DNA from: Diprion similis
Taxonomy: Eukaryota > Arthropoda > Insecta > Hymenoptera > Diprionidae
Length of the DNA: 64,000 nt
Direction: 5' to 3'
Assembly (NCBI RefSeq): GCF_021155765.1
Contig: NC_060105.1
Location: forward strand, 15,595,001 to 15,659,000
This document shows positions 53,346 through 64,000 of the stretch, one piece after another (within the stretch, counting starts at the first letter, position 1; each line of letters begins with the position of its first letter). The position numbers and the translations under genes are program-made. Under the pieces are notes generated by a model, which was given only the letters and a program-made list of their open reading frames with translations, was not told the DNA's origin and did no database searches.

Positions 53346-55670
53346 GTGTCGGTTACAGGAATCTATACGCAGAACTCTCCTTGTATTACTACTTTCAATG
53401 TATTTGTTGCATACAACAAAGGAGCGGCGACAGCAGATGAAGTAACTATCTACTTTTCAAGAGATCCAGCGTCGTGGCCAAAAATCGATGAAACCTTGCG
53501 TTCATACTGGGTGCAAAAAGGACCATCATCCTGTCAAAATAGAGACTGTGACTTCAATGGGTCGGCACGTAGTTATGAAGAAGGTAGCAAGACGAAGATA
53601 AGAACTTTACAGAAATCACTTTTCAAACGACGGCTACAGAATGGTGAAACTGTGGATCGCGAATGGCTTTTATATTCACCGTCGGAAGGACATGTTTATT
53701 ATTTTGTTTGCCGTTTGTTCGCCTCTGAAGTAAGTCCCTTTTCGTTGGGGGGGTTCAACGATTGGAAGCATGCAGCTACTCGTGTTGCAGAGCACGAGCA
53801 CAGTACTCGGCATATGAAGTGCCTGTTGACATATCATTCGCGTAAAAAGGAGACTGGTTGTATCGATACAGAATTGCTATCGCAGTTGCACGATGAACAA
53901 AATTATTGGGAAGAGGTCTTGAAAAGAGTAGTTGCAGTCGTAAAACTTCTCGCATCGCGAGGTCTCGCATTCCGAGGTGATAATCAAACCATAGGATCAC
54001 CTCGCAACGGCAATTACTTAGGTATACTAGAACTTTTCGGTCAGTTTGATCCATTCATTGCTAAATATATCAGCACCCATGCGAATAAAGGGAAAGGTAC
54101 AACTTCGTACTTATCAGCCAGCACTTGTGAGGAGTTTATAGAGCTGATGAGTGAAAAAGTAGATATGTACATTGTTGCTGAATTAAGAGAAGCAAAATAT
54201 TACTCTCTCAGCGTAGATTCCACTCCTGACATCACCCACACAGATCAGTTGACATTTATTGTACGGTATTTAAATAATAGCGGTCCAATCGAGAGATTTC
54301 TAGAGTTCATTTCAATCCACGAACATGGAGCCGAGTATATGGCAGATGTAATTGTTAACTTTTTGCGAGATAATCACATTTCCTTAGCTGATTGCCGTGG
54401 TCAGTCGTATGATAATGCGTCCAATATGGCAGGTCGTTATGCGGGATTGCAAGCAAAGATTAGAGATCAGAACAAATTTGCTGAATTCGTACCATGTGCA
54501 GGTCACTCCTTGAACTTGGTAGGCGTTAAGGCAGCCGAATGTAATTCGCATATGACATCGTATTTTTCATATCTGCAACGATTATATACATTTTATTCTG
54601 CTTCACCATATCGTTGGCAGAATTTAGTCTCTGTATTAGGTCCAGAACATAAAGTCATGAAAGCACCATCTACTACGCGGTGGTCAGCTCGTGCTGATGC
54701 AGTGAAAGCTTTTTCTAAGGGGTATAATCAAGTTCGCATAGCTCTTGACGCCTTGTCAAACAATGAACGACAGTCAAGTGAAACGAGACATGAAGCTAAA
54801 TGCATCTGCAAAAAAATGGATAAAATTGAAATTGCTTTTCTGACTGTGGTGTGGAATGATCTCTTGACTCGCATTCACGAAACAAACTTGACTTTGCAGA
54901 AGGAAGATATGAATCTATCTTTAGCAGTAATTCTGATCAAATCTCTGGAGGCATATATTCAAGATTGTAGAGATAAATTTGCTGCTGACTTGGATAAAGC
55001 AATGGTTTTAGTAATGAGGGATTCGAATTCCAATCAGAGAATTAGGCAACGAAGTGTTAGACTCACGCGCTTCGAGGGACAAGCTGAGCACGTGGCACTC
55101 GATGAAAATCAAAAATTAAAGATTGAAATGTTTCTTCCTATCATTGATTCTATCATTCATAATCTGACAGTACGCCGCAAAGCCTATGATCGATTTAACG
55201 ATAATTTCGGATTCTTCCTGACTCCACGAACCATGAACATTGATCAAATCGCTGATCACTGTGAAAGTCTCGCACACTTTTATCATGAGGATAGAAACAA
55301 AGAAAGTTTAATAGCAGAGTGCGTTCAACTCAAACACTATTTGCACCAGATTGGAGATCTAGAGGGAGCGATATCTATGTCTGATCTATACAGACAAATA
55401 AAAACCGACGGTTTAGAAACCCTGTTTCCTAACGTAGAAATATCACTTCGTATATTTCTGTGTATGATGGTTACGAACTGTAGTGGCGAGCGCTCATTTT
55501 CGAAACTTAAACTAATCAAAAATGAAATTCGAAACACAATGACGCAAAAAAGATTAAATAACCTTTCTCTGCTTAGTATTGAGTCTGATTTAGTAGACAT
55601 CATTGATTTTAAAAATCTTATTACCGATTTTGCCGCGAAAAAATGCAGAAGAAAGGTAAAAAATATGTGA
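53346..55670 (+). CDS. hAT-family transposase, long intact ORF
   Basis: 774 codons without a stop. The N-terminal TTF-type zinc finger is at about residues 35-160 (YFSRDPASWPKID, NGETVDREWLLYS, HVYYFVCRLF, AEHEHSTRHM). The DUF4371-like/RNase H fold follows at about 200-480 (YYSLSVDSTPDITHTDQL with the first catalytic Asp; RGQSYDNASNMAG; FVPCAGHSLNLV), and the hAT dimerisation end at about 690-745 (CSGERSFSKLKLIKNEI). The frame starts after TAA 53343-53345 with GTG. No early in-frame ATG exists before residue about 157. An ATGTCG|GTAAGT just upstream (53336) hints at a spliced first exon. hAT transposases cut and paste their element. Close relatives are annotated as zinc finger MYM-type protein 1-like. 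Confidence 0.88.
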   Translation: MSVTGIYTQNSPCITTFNVFVAYNKGAATADEVTIYFSRDPASWPKIDETLRSYWVQKGPSSCQNRDCDFNGSARSYEEGSKTKIRTLQKSLFKRRLQNGETVDREWLLYSPSEGHVYYFVCRLFASEVSPFSLGGFNDWKHAATRVAEHEHSTRHMKCLLTYHSRKKETGCIDTELLSQLHDEQNYWEEVLKRVVAVVKLLASRGLAFRGDNQTIGSPRNGNYLGILELFGQFDPFIAKYISTHANKGKGTTSYLSASTCEEFIELMSEKVDMYIVAELREAKYYSLSVDSTPDITHTDQLTFIVRYLNNSGPIERFLEFISIHEHGAEYMADVIVNFLRDNHISLADCRGQSYDNASNMAGRYAGLQAKIRDQNKFAEFVPCAGHSLNLVGVKAAECNSHMTSYFSYLQRLYTFYSASPYRWQNLVSVLGPEHKVMKAPSTTRWSARADAVKAFSKGYNQVRIALDALSNNERQSSETRHEAKCICKKMDKIEIAFLTVVWNDLLTRIHETNLTLQKEDMNLSLAVILIKSLEAYIQDCRDKFAADLDKAMVLVMRDSNSNQRIRQRSVRLTRFEGQAEHVALDENQKLKIEMFLPIIDSIIHNLTVRRKAYDRFNDNFGFFLTPRTMNIDQIADHCESLAHFYHEDRNKESLIAECVQLKHYLHQIGDLEGAISMSDLYRQIKTDGLETLFPNVEISLRIFLCMMVTNCSGERSFSKLKLIKNEIRNTMTQKRLNNLSLLSIESDLVDIIDFKNLITDFAAKKCRRKVKNM

Positions 55671-55745
55671 ATCTCTTGAAGTCCGAATAAAGCTGTTACG
55701 ACTCTTAATCAATGGTTTTTATTTTCAATTATTAGGCAAGAAATA

Positions 55746-55809
55746 GGATAATAGGGGGGCCCCGAAGATTTCCTGGCCCAGGGCCCCCGCATTCTTAAAG
55801 ACGGCACTG
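55746..55809. repeat. 3' terminal inverted repeat of the hAT element
   Basis: Inward from the end: CAGTGCCGTCTTTAAGAATG (reverse complement), then GGGGGCCCTGGGCC and an internal GGGGGGCCCC. The CAGTG end and CCGTCTTTA are typical hAT termini. No matching 5' end was found upstream of the ORF. Confidence 0.7.
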
Positions 55810-56572
55810 ATCATTTTACGGTCAAGTGTTCGCTTCAATATTAAGACATTTTACTTTTCGATCAAACGTGGCACAGAAATGTGAAAAGACTGTAGAATCT
55901 TGGGAAAATATTCGGCGTATTTTAATGTGTTGTGTATGATTGAGTGAATGAATGTGTAAGGGTTATTTTATATTCAATTGTTCGAATATTGAATTACCCA
56001 ACCATAAACACGTTTTGACCTGCTAGAGGCCCACCGTATAGTACCCCTGGCCCTCTCAGATTCGATTCTACCACGTAACAACGTGCGTAAAATACATTGT
56101 AGCATTATTTGGAGCATACGGAAACCGTAAAGGTGGATGATGGCCAAAAATATTAATTATTCTACTGTTCAATTCAAGATTATCGCTAAAGTATCGGAGA
56201 TAGAAAAAAAAACGTATAGAAATCTTTTTATAGTAAATTTAATAAACCATCTTTTTTATATAAACCATTTCTCCGATATCAGTGATAGTTTCGGAGATAC
56301 AAGCGAAAAACTGAAAACGTGTATCTTTTTTCCAAGATGGCGGCTCGAGCGCAACATGTATCGATTGGGCATTTTAGTATGTTCATCCGGAAGCCTTAAT
56401 AAGCTTCTATACCAAAATCCAGATTTTCACCGGTTAATGCATTTATTTTTTCTAATATGACTGGACTATTACTAAAAACTAGAATTTAAACTCAATTCAC
56501 TTCGGAAGAACTCACACGGTGCACTTTTCTACAGGCCAAAGGCCTAGAAAAGGCGTACATGTTACAATGTAT
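55810..56572. other. Spacer, nothing identified
   Basis: No supported gene; the plus-strand ORF at 56137-56460 is low-complexity and unrecognised. Confidence 0.35.
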
Positions 56573-58589
56573 TGTAACGTGCTTTTTGCTTCACCCGGGA
56601 AAAGGCGGAGTTGGCACAGAGGCAGGTTTACAAAAATGGCGGTCTCCAACACGGCAGTAAAAAGATGGAATATGGTTTAACGGCACTGCAAAAACGGGTG
56701 TTGGGCGCCAGGCTCGAGAGAGCCGTAAGAGACTATACTCTTACCAGTATCGAATACCTCGACTCTAGTAATCGTTCGCCGACTCGAACGGCGAACCAAA
56801 TCCACAACAGCTAGATCCAAAAGCAAAATCTATAACCAGGGCAGGCAAGCAAAAATAGCCGACTGGCTAGCGGTGAGCGGAACGTGGGCGCGGAGGTGAG
56901 ATAGTTTGTTTGACAATCGATTGATTGTAGATGTCATTACCAGTATTTATTAACGAAGAAAGCCGTTACGGCAAGGCAGAAGGCACAAAATAAAATATTT
57001 ACACGGCAAGCGGTCTTATCGGTGGCGGTAAGCTTGGATACAATTCAAATAAAAAAATAAAACATAACATCGCAACAAAATTAAACAATTAAATATAACA
57101 CGGCAAAATCAAGCAATATAAGCCAGTATCAGTGAGCGGCAAGCGACCAAGCTAAGCGAATAATGAGCAGAACAAATTCATTTACAGCTCAGTATCTCAT
57201 ACAATTGCAAATTAATAGCAAGGCAAATTCGTTGGCAGTTCAGGGTCTCATATCGTTACAAAATAATTCAAAAACAAATTCGCTAACAGTTCGACATTTC
57301 ACACAAGTACAAGATAACACTCTTTCGCTTGACTACAATATATCAGAGCGGTCGCCTGTCGCTGCTTAACAGTGGTAGTTACGCTTGGTAATAACGGCAC
57401 GGGCGGCACTCACTCACAGATTCGCTCTCTCTCTCGCACTCACGTACTCGGTACGCGGCCGGGAAGCGGCACGGTACTCGCTTCTATTACAAATTATTCG
57501 TTATAATTAAGCGGAAAAAAATCACCGAATGAACAACTAGACCTTCTTAAATTAATAATAGAACAAAATAGCAAATAAGATCAAGAATACAATTACCAGA
57601 AAAGCTTAGCTACCACGAAGATCGCGGGCTTTCACACTCAAAATGGCCGACCAAAGCCGGCCGGCAACCTGTTACAGAGGGAAAAATGGCCTGAGACCGT
57701 TGAGAATCTATAGCCAGCGAGGGTCGGAGTAACGACAGCCTACCTTTTTACGGCACACAGTTCCGGTCTTCCATCAAAAGAACGGCAGCTACTCGTTCAA
57801 CGGTACTCTACGAAATCGGCACAAACTCTTAAACAATGCAAGTAAACGGCGTAAAGCGGTAAAGCTTAGAACAGTGACAAGTAATTTCTCTACGAAACAC
57901 AGCTACTAGTAGCGAGGCGCAAGGGAGAGTGAGGTGGCCGCCGGCCCTCGGCGATCGCGATCCCGCGGTGGCGCTACGGGAGGGGATGATAGGTAGATTG
58001 GCGAGAGACCGGCGGGAGCCTAGGCAGCCAGGCTGTTCGCCGCGCTGTGCTGCGGGTTGCGAGGGTGGTCTGGCGAAGGCGGAATCGTCCGTACGGCATC
58101 GGCGTGCCCAGGGGGAGCCTGAGTCCGGTTGTTTGTGGGTGCCGGGTGGCAAGGCCGGGCTTATCAGAGATTCAGGTGGAGGCAACTCGACCCCTGGGCG
58201 GCATCGAGGTTCAAGCAACAGCGCGACTACTGGGTCCGGGGCTTCGAACTCCACGCCGGTCGTCCTGTGGTCCCTCCGGGTTTCCCGCGACGGCAGCGCA
58301 GGGTGGTTGTTGGCCGGCGTCGGCAGTGGCAGCGGCAGTGGCGGCGGCAGTGGCGGTCATCTCAGAGAATTTGGGCGGGGGAGTAACAAAAGCATTAGCA
58401 ATAATACATCAATCTCAAAGCTAACTCTGGTTGTTCATTGGCGGCACGGCAGGACTCTCCCTTGCTCTTTAAGAGCGCTTGACGCGGCCGCCTGGGAGTG
58501 GAGGTGCGGGTCGGTGACGGGCTGGTCGACCCGCCACGTCACACAACTTACTTCAAATTAAAACTAACTACGACTAGGTGAGCGGGCAA
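56573..58589. other. GC-rich, repeat-bearing region of unknown identity
   Basis: Begins near TGTAACGTGC. A TGTAAC...GTTACA pair at 56573 and 57677 could bound an LTR-like block, but no polyprotein follows. 57830-58520 is strongly GC-rich with GGC/AGT triplet runs (58318-58355). ORFs there on both strands are composition artefacts. Half-repeats of about 60 bp (GGCAAATTCGTTGGCAGTTC types) lie at 57165-57300. It may be an LTR, a 5' regulatory region or the 3' part of the neighbouring LINE. Confidence 0.3.
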
Positions 58590-60250
58590 CTACCTCGATA
58601 GCTCGGAGTCAAAGAGGAACTGCACGCAACTCAGAGTGGAGAGAATTCCAGAAATAAGCCCCGGAAATAGTGAAAGACCGTTTATAAGCCTCAGTGGCGA
58701 AACGGGAAATGAGAAGATCACCCCTGGCACGTCTAGAGGGCGCAGAAGTAGATGCAGCTGGGCGGTCCAAAAAGAAGGTCCGAAGTTAATCAGGAGAGTC
58801 GGAGCGAAGGACGGTAAAAAGCATAGCACCGAGAAAATAGAGCCTGCGATCCCGCGCAGAAAACCAACCTATGTTGCGACGATGGGGAGTGATGTGTTCG
58901 TCCCTTGCAACTCCCGAGACAAAGCGTACACAGCAGTTGAGTAAACGTTGGAGCCGGGTGTTAAGCACCCCAGAAATGTAGTTATAGACGACGCAACAAT
59001 AGTCGAAGAGAGGGAAGATCAGGGCAATGACAAGATAGCTGTGAAGAGACGCGAGAGTAACCTGCGGGAAGCGGAAAGCTGACGGAGTGTAAAATGCACA
59101 CGACTGGACACAGCGTCAATTTGTGGAACCCACGATAAAGAGATATCAAAGATGAGCCCAAGATTGTTAACTGACTGTGAGAACAGAATCGCAACTCCAT
59201 TTAGCACAACAGGCGGGCAGATTGCAAGACCCAACTTCGAGAGGAAGGGGGAGCCACCTAAAATGATAGCCTGAGTCTTAGCAGGGTTCAGCTTCAACGA
59301 ATTGGCGCCAGACCATTCAAAAACTCCCGTCACATCCAGGTTCAGCCACGCAATGGTTTCAGGAACCTCGAAAACGGGGCAATAAAGATAAATCTAAAGA
59401 TCATCCACGTAAAGCAGATGCTCAGAGTGCCGAAAAATCCGGGTAATATCGTTGAGGAAAGCAACGAAGAGCAGAGGGCTCAAGACAGAGCCCTGGGGGA
59501 CTCCCTGGTCAAGAGGCAGCCAGGAGGACACCTCAGCGGCAGGACCAACTACACCCTGCGAGCGACCCTGAAGATAGCTGGAAGTCCAAGTCAAGGCGTG
59601 ATGAGAGAAGCCAAATGCGCGAAGTTTAGCGAGAAGGATAGAGTGGTATAGAATCAGAAGCTTTACTAAAATCAAAGAGAACCAAGACGGTAACCAAGCG
59701 GTGTCGATGCTATGGTGAACATCGTCAGCAAGCTTGACCAAAGCAGTTTGCGTATTGCGTCCCCAGCGGAAACCCGATTGGCGGGAGTCAAGAAAAGAAC
59801 GGCTTTCGAAGTAAGTCATAATCTGGACGGAAACAATACGTTCAAGCACCTTGGACAGAAGACAGAGGTTAGCAATAGGACGCATTTGCTGCAGCGAGGT
59901 TGGAGATTTGACTTTAGTCAGAGGAACGATGCGAGCCTGCTTCCAAGAAACAGGAAAGACTCCGGACGATAAAGACCGATTGAAAAGAAGCAAAAGATAG
60001 GGAAAGATAGCAGGAAGGGCATTCTTAATGTTGCGAAGCGAGAGGTCATCCACACCATGAGACTGCGACGTGAAATGAAAGATGGCAGCAGAAAGAGAAG
60101 AGAGAGAGTTGTCATAAAAGTAAAATGAAGCGTCGTCATAATGCGGTGGCGGTAGAGCACGGAAAAACTCGGAAACTTCCAAAGCTGCACCTTCACGACG
60201 CAAGACCGAAGCGAAGTGCGAGTTCAGGTCGTCAATTGAGAACCCAATTA
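58590..60250 (-). pseudogene. 5'-truncated Jockey/CR1-like LINE, RT region
   Basis: The minus strand reads RT motifs: RPIANLCLLSKVLERIV, QSGFRWGRNTQTALV, PLDQGVPQGSVLSPLLF, LLYVDDL with a TAG (59396-59394) right after the catalytic box, NSLKLNPAKTQAI, then LQRLLNCCVRFVSG and a terminal NSLHSELR. No endonuclease or RNase H is seen. Several frameshifts after 59019. The 5' end stops at the microsatellite at 60251. Confidence 0.8.
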
Positions 60251-60436
60251 AGAGGGAGAGGGAGAGGGAGAGGGAGAGGGAGAGGGAGAGGGAGAGGGAG
60301 AGGGAGAGGGAGAGGGAGAGGGAGAGGGAGAGGGAGAGGGAGAGGGAGAGGGAGAGGGAGAGGGAGAGGGAGAGGGAGAGGGAGAGGGAGAGGGAGAGGG
60401 AGAGGGAGAGGGAGAGGGAGAGGGAGAGGGAGAGGG
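60251..60436. repeat. (GGGAGA)n microsatellite, ~31 copies
   Basis: 186 bp of perfect hexamer. On the minus strand it is read through as (Ser-Leu)n in frame with the LINE reverse transcriptase. On the plus strand it gives (Gly-Arg)n. Confidence 0.95.
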
Positions 60437-60489
60437 GGCGCTCACGTAATATAGCAAAAGTGCCGTTACAACTTTTTGTGACGGTCAAA

Positions 60490-62470
60490 TTTTACACTTA
60501 TTTCGGCCTAGCCCCCTCCGTCAAGAGTGTGTTAAGCGCGATAAGGAACCTTGTTTCAAAAATGGTACTACTTTTCTGAACTCAAATTACATGATACAAT
60601 TCTGTTATTATATACGAAAAATAGAAGAATATGATTTCAATGGTACAAACTTGAACAATGATAACGATTTGTTGGCTGAAAACTGTGATCCACCAGGCGG
60701 GGTTGGGTCACAAGGTCATTTTCCTGCAAAGAACCAAAAATCAATTATTCCCCTGATTTTGGTCCAAACTTTGTCCACTCCGTTTCCCGAAACCACATCA
60801 AGTTCTTGCTTTTCTTGTCCTACGATTAATTCCTTCTCCACACCTTGTGATTGTTCTCTTCGCATGATTTATAATGAATCAATTACGTAATCATTGAACC
60901 CCTCAATATCATTTGTAATAAGTCAACCACATAAACAATCATTCAACTCCTGAATATCAGTGCCTCTCATTGCCCCCGACCTTTCGTTCGCACGCGTAGC
61001 CGACAGGTTACCAACTACAATAGTGCTTGAGCATTCCGACTGGGCGTGGATGCAGTTATCGATAGCCGCTCGTCATGATTACGAAGCCATCCCCTCATAG
61101 CACTTCTCAATTCAATGTAATTTATTTATAAGATTTTGTGAGAAAATCATACATTTGAATGATAATTTTTTTTATATAACAATTCATAAGAGTATTTTTT
61201 TGCGGGAGGGACAGACTTTGCCCCCTACTGCCGAGCCTGTCGCCCATTTTCCGCCACCCTACATCCATATACCAATTGTATGCTTTTTTTAGGATTTATT
61301 CACATATTAATAACTTCTATTTCGAATTTTACGGATACTACGTCAAAATATATCGTATGCAATACGTGTGTACGTTTACCGCATTTGTTATAGATAAAAC
61401 ATACTATTCTACTTGCATATGATGATTTTTGTCCTTGGTACTTTTGTAGACTCGATCGAAAACCATTCTTCCGCTACAAGGGGGGGCAGCAGCAACAACA
61501 TTGGAATCTCGAATTCCTGTTTTGTGCTCTCGTTATCAACGACTGTTTACGAAGGCAACACTTCCACGAAATTTGGAGGGCTGGGGCGCTGGCGTTCGTG
61601 AGGCAGCCAGAAGTGGAGTTTCAATATACGATATACCATCCTGTACAACACCGAATTCCGAGTTGAACCGAGACAGCAACGTTAGGTAAATACTTTAATA
61701 AGTGTTGAGTCACCGTAGGGAATTCTTGGCTTCCTTGGGTGTAGTTTCTCCGTAAATATTAATCATTTCAAAATTTTTGGAAATACCTTCGTATGAGGCG
61801 AATGGATCACTAACTGAGGCTTGACGCGGAAAGAATCGCAAGAAATATTCTAGTAAGGTTAGATGTGTAGGGAAATTTCTATCAGATTTTTATGTATGGT
61901 ATTGGCATATCGCAAAAGAATCAATTTATAATCTATTGCAATCAATTTGCTCACCGGTGTCTTCAGCTCTGTTTCCATGTACCAACGCCGAAAACGCTTC
62001 ATCAAGAGAAGCGCCTTCCAAGCTCTGCAACCCACGCCAGATGCTGCAAAAAAGTTTTCTTGTTCGGAGTTGCGGTGTCAGCCGAATACATCATCGAGAA
62101 AATATCCTAAGCACATCGATAGGGATACGAGAACTACCAAGGTAAGTCTGCAGCAGGGCACTGAAGATTTAATGATGTGAATACGTATTTGCATTCCTGC
62201 AGATAATCCCAATAGTTATCAGGATGACGAAAAACTAGTTGAAATTTAATTCCCTGGCTGCTTGAGCGTACGGGATATTAAAGTTGCGTGCAAAATTTTT
62301 TTTTAAATATAGTTTTTACAAAAAAAATATTCTTTTAACCTTTATCTATTGTAACATTCAACTGCTGTTTATCATCCGTGGGCCTTCAGCTGGTGTGAGT
62401 AACAGATACACGTAGTGAGCCGCTAGCTCACCTTATTCCCAGCTTAACCAAGCAGCAACCAAGCAAAGAT
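60490..62470. other. No confirmed gene; two donor-like exon ends
   Basis: Splice-donor-like AGCAACGTTAG|GTAAAT (61686) and ACTACCAAG|GTAAGT (62142) follow moderately GC-balanced open stretches (61500-61685, 61930-62141). They could be non-coding or 5' exons of a plus-strand gene outside the window. No protein match. Confidence 0.25.
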
Positions 62471-62577
62471 GCTGTGACGTGTGCGAAAAATAGGCGACAT
62501 GACCAACATGACACCAACCCGTTGCCGCGTCAACTGGATGAACTAACTAGATCGATACCAATCGGTGGCGGTGATCG

Positions 62578-62612
62578 TATAAAGACAGGGTCGCGGACAG
62601 CTCGTCAGCAGT
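62578..62612 (+). promoter_or_regulatory. TATA/Inr core promoter, possibly of a solo LTR
   Basis: TATAAAG starts at 62578 and an arthropod initiator TCAGCAGT has its A at 62607, the canonical 29-nt spacing. AATAAA follows at about 62776, so U3-R-U5 architecture of an LTR (about 62470-62820) is possible, but no LTR borders or target duplication were proven. Confidence 0.45.
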
Positions 62613-62829
62613 CTGATTGCAGAGCGCCCACCTGACTCATTAAGGCCCCGCTGACCTGGCATGGCATATATATATTTCTAGCCGTCAGAAGCGAGGTAAT
62701 TGGGTGAAACGCCATTACGAATCCTGCGAGAACGGAAGCACGAATCTTACTCGGAAAATTTTTAAATTGAAGCTTGAATAAAAGTGTACGTGGTTAACTG
62801 AGTCACTGGTCATGCAAATCGCTGATAAT

Positions 62830-63656
62830 GTTTATAATAAAGAATAATGAAGTGAATAAAATCACGCCACAACAAACATGGCCGATCGGAGCTACCGCAT
62901 GTTGAATATTCACTGATTGCACTGTTTCACAATTTCTTTCACTCTCGCCAGACAGTTAGCCACGTACAAAAGCACTCACTTTATTCGGGAAAACTTATAC
63001 TATCAGTTGTTTTTTTTGTAAATATGGCACGATTCGTAACGGCGATTTTCATGTGACAGCAGCCCGCTCATGGCCCACAAGAAGTATGTCTCGATCTGTA
63101 ACTGATATCATTGGTTGGATCTAACAGAACAAGCCAATGAAATCAGCGGTGTTATTTCACCGTTTAATATTCAGACGCGCTGCACGTACTTATGACGTCA
63201 CGATTTGATATTTTCAAGTCAGTTCAGCGGCGCCTTAATTTCCATTGTGCTTTCACGTGGAGAGTAGTCTTGAATTTAGATTCTTTTTCTAATAGAACTG
63301 GAGTGATTCAAATGTAGAAACGTGAGAGGTGTCATAGGACACCCGGTTGGAACGAAGTTTCTTTCGCTGTGTATTATGTATTAAATAAAAGGCACAATTA
63401 AATAAATTAACAACGTTTGTGTGTAAGTAATGAAAAGTGATATTAATAACAATAACGACATACGCATACACGAATACAGCTGACGCGCACGCCGCCCGGC
63501 TTAACGCTATAGAAAGAGCGAGAGACAACGAAAGGATCTCGAGAGAGGCGCATAGCGCAGCTCTACGAAAGAGAGATAGATAGACAATTTATTTATGTCT
63601 ATTGCAATATAAGACAATGTATACATATATGTCTGCATACATCGTATACATATACC
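62830..63656. other. No gene identified
   Basis: Mixed-composition sequence with an AG-rich stretch at 63505-63585 and ATACATAT runs at 63615-63655. Confidence 0.35.
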
Positions 63657-63687
63657 CTGTTGGTACTGCTGCTTGCAGTACCAACAG
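63657..63687. repeat. Perfect 13-bp hairpin
   Basis: CTGTTGGTACTGC, loop TGCTT, GCAGTACCAACAG. Perfect pairing in otherwise ordinary sequence, 110 bp before a tandem repeat. It could be an RNA hairpin or an element terminus. Confidence 0.7.
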
Positions 63688-63794
63688 TGCGCCGGTGAGT
63701 AGTCTTTGTCCTTCTCTTAGATGAATTGTACTTTTACTATATTCAATATTGAGGACATCCACAGGTCAGTCAGTGCAAGGGTATAGGAGTTTGA

Positions 63795-64000
63795 GTGTCG
63801 TATGTCCTATCTCAGCTCGGGTTTTATCTGTCGCTATGTTTCTGAGCGCGGATTTGACTCGTTGCTCCTATCTACGTTGGTTTGTTAGAACACCTGTGCT
63901 GTGGCGCGGGTTTTATCCGTTGCCGAATGAGCGCGGATTTGACTCGTTGCTTCTAACTACGTTAGTTTGTTAGTACCTGTGCTGTGGCGCGGGTTTTATC
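63795..64000. repeat. Minisatellite, 85-bp unit, continuing past the window
   Basis: GAGCGCGGATTTGACTCGTT at 63844 and 63929; TGGCGCGGGTTTTATC follows each time. A diverged first unit starts near 63795. At least 2.4 copies. Confidence 0.85.

Noticed and set aside
53336..53440. ATG at 53336 as start of the hAT transposase
   Set aside because: It is in another frame and runs to a stop after about 34 codons; only splicing could link it, and the visible acceptors make the intron too short.
57829..58561. Long ORFs on both strands in the GC-rich block
   Set aside because: Low-complexity Gly/Ser/Arg/Pro translations on overlapping frames, expected from GC-rich sequence lacking stops.
60125..60457. 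(Gly-Arg)n and (Ser-Leu)n or (Pro-Ser)n proteins
   Set aside because: Direct translations of the GGGAGA microsatellite.
1..64000. CRISPR arrays, bacterial operons or riboswitches
   Set aside because: None seen; introns, LINE poly-A tails and insect-type elements show a eukaryotic genome. Direct repeats here are minisatellites without spacers.

Overview
The window is animal DNA, almost certainly from an insect. A Golgi sulfotransferase gene is split by spliceosomal introns with GT-AG borders. There are no operons, and most of the remaining sequence is stacked transposable elements of classes typical of arthropods: an I-like LINE, a Jockey/CR1-like LINE, Ty3/Gypsy elements (one with a baculovirus-F-like envelope), a Penelope-like fragment, a hAT and several terminal-inverted-repeat DNA transposons. 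The element mix and AT-rich base composition would fit a hymenopteran, but that is a guess.

Left part (1-26.2 kb). The end of an unidentified host gene (plus strand, 1-1150, with a short last exon downstream) faces the tail of a carbohydrate sulfotransferase gene (minus strand). I could assemble all six coding exons of the sulfotransferase: 26157-26020, 25946-25798, 25559-25388, 25316-25124, 16740-16541 and 1820-1584. Splice phases agree at every junction and give 362 codons. Introns 4 (about 8.4 kb) and 5 (about 14.7 kb) are filled by transposons: a 6.3-kb element with about 290-bp inverted repeats (17795-24126), itself hit by a LINE fragment with a 13-bp target duplication; a TTAA-flanked MITE (24134-24631); a large foldback element (13722-14560); a 5.2-kb I-like LINE (7399-12612); and a 3.7-kb transposon with about 500-bp inverted repeats (3098-6756).

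Middle part (26.3-36.4 kb). A palindromic MITE-like element is split by a roughly 9.8-kb errantivirus-like Gypsy element with gag, pol and env. Gag and pol overlap, with a canonical TTTAAAC slippery heptamer and a downstream GC-rich hairpin. The most unusual object in the window lies between RNase H and integrase: an ADP-ribose-binding macro domain of the OARD1/TARG1 (Poa1-like) type, followed by a second, degenerate macro domain. The copy is damaged (two in-frame TGA codons, one frameshift, 5' LTR largely missing).

Right part (36.4-64 kb). A tRNA-like SINE candidate; a transposase pseudogene split by a 2-kb inverted-repeat element; a Penelope-like 3' end with a GIY-YIG segment and a hammerhead-like motif; a small ORF interrupted by a very young Mag-like Gypsy element (174-bp LTRs that appear identical, TSD TGTGC); a long uninterrupted hAT transposase ORF; a GC-rich block; a 5'-truncated LINE abutting a 31-copy hexamer microsatellite; a TATA/Inr promoter that may belong to a solo LTR; and an 85-bp tandem repeat running off the end. 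Apart from the two host genes, nothing looks like conserved cellular coding sequence. Most elements are defective; the hAT ORF and the Mag-like element (one stop, one frameshift) are the freshest.
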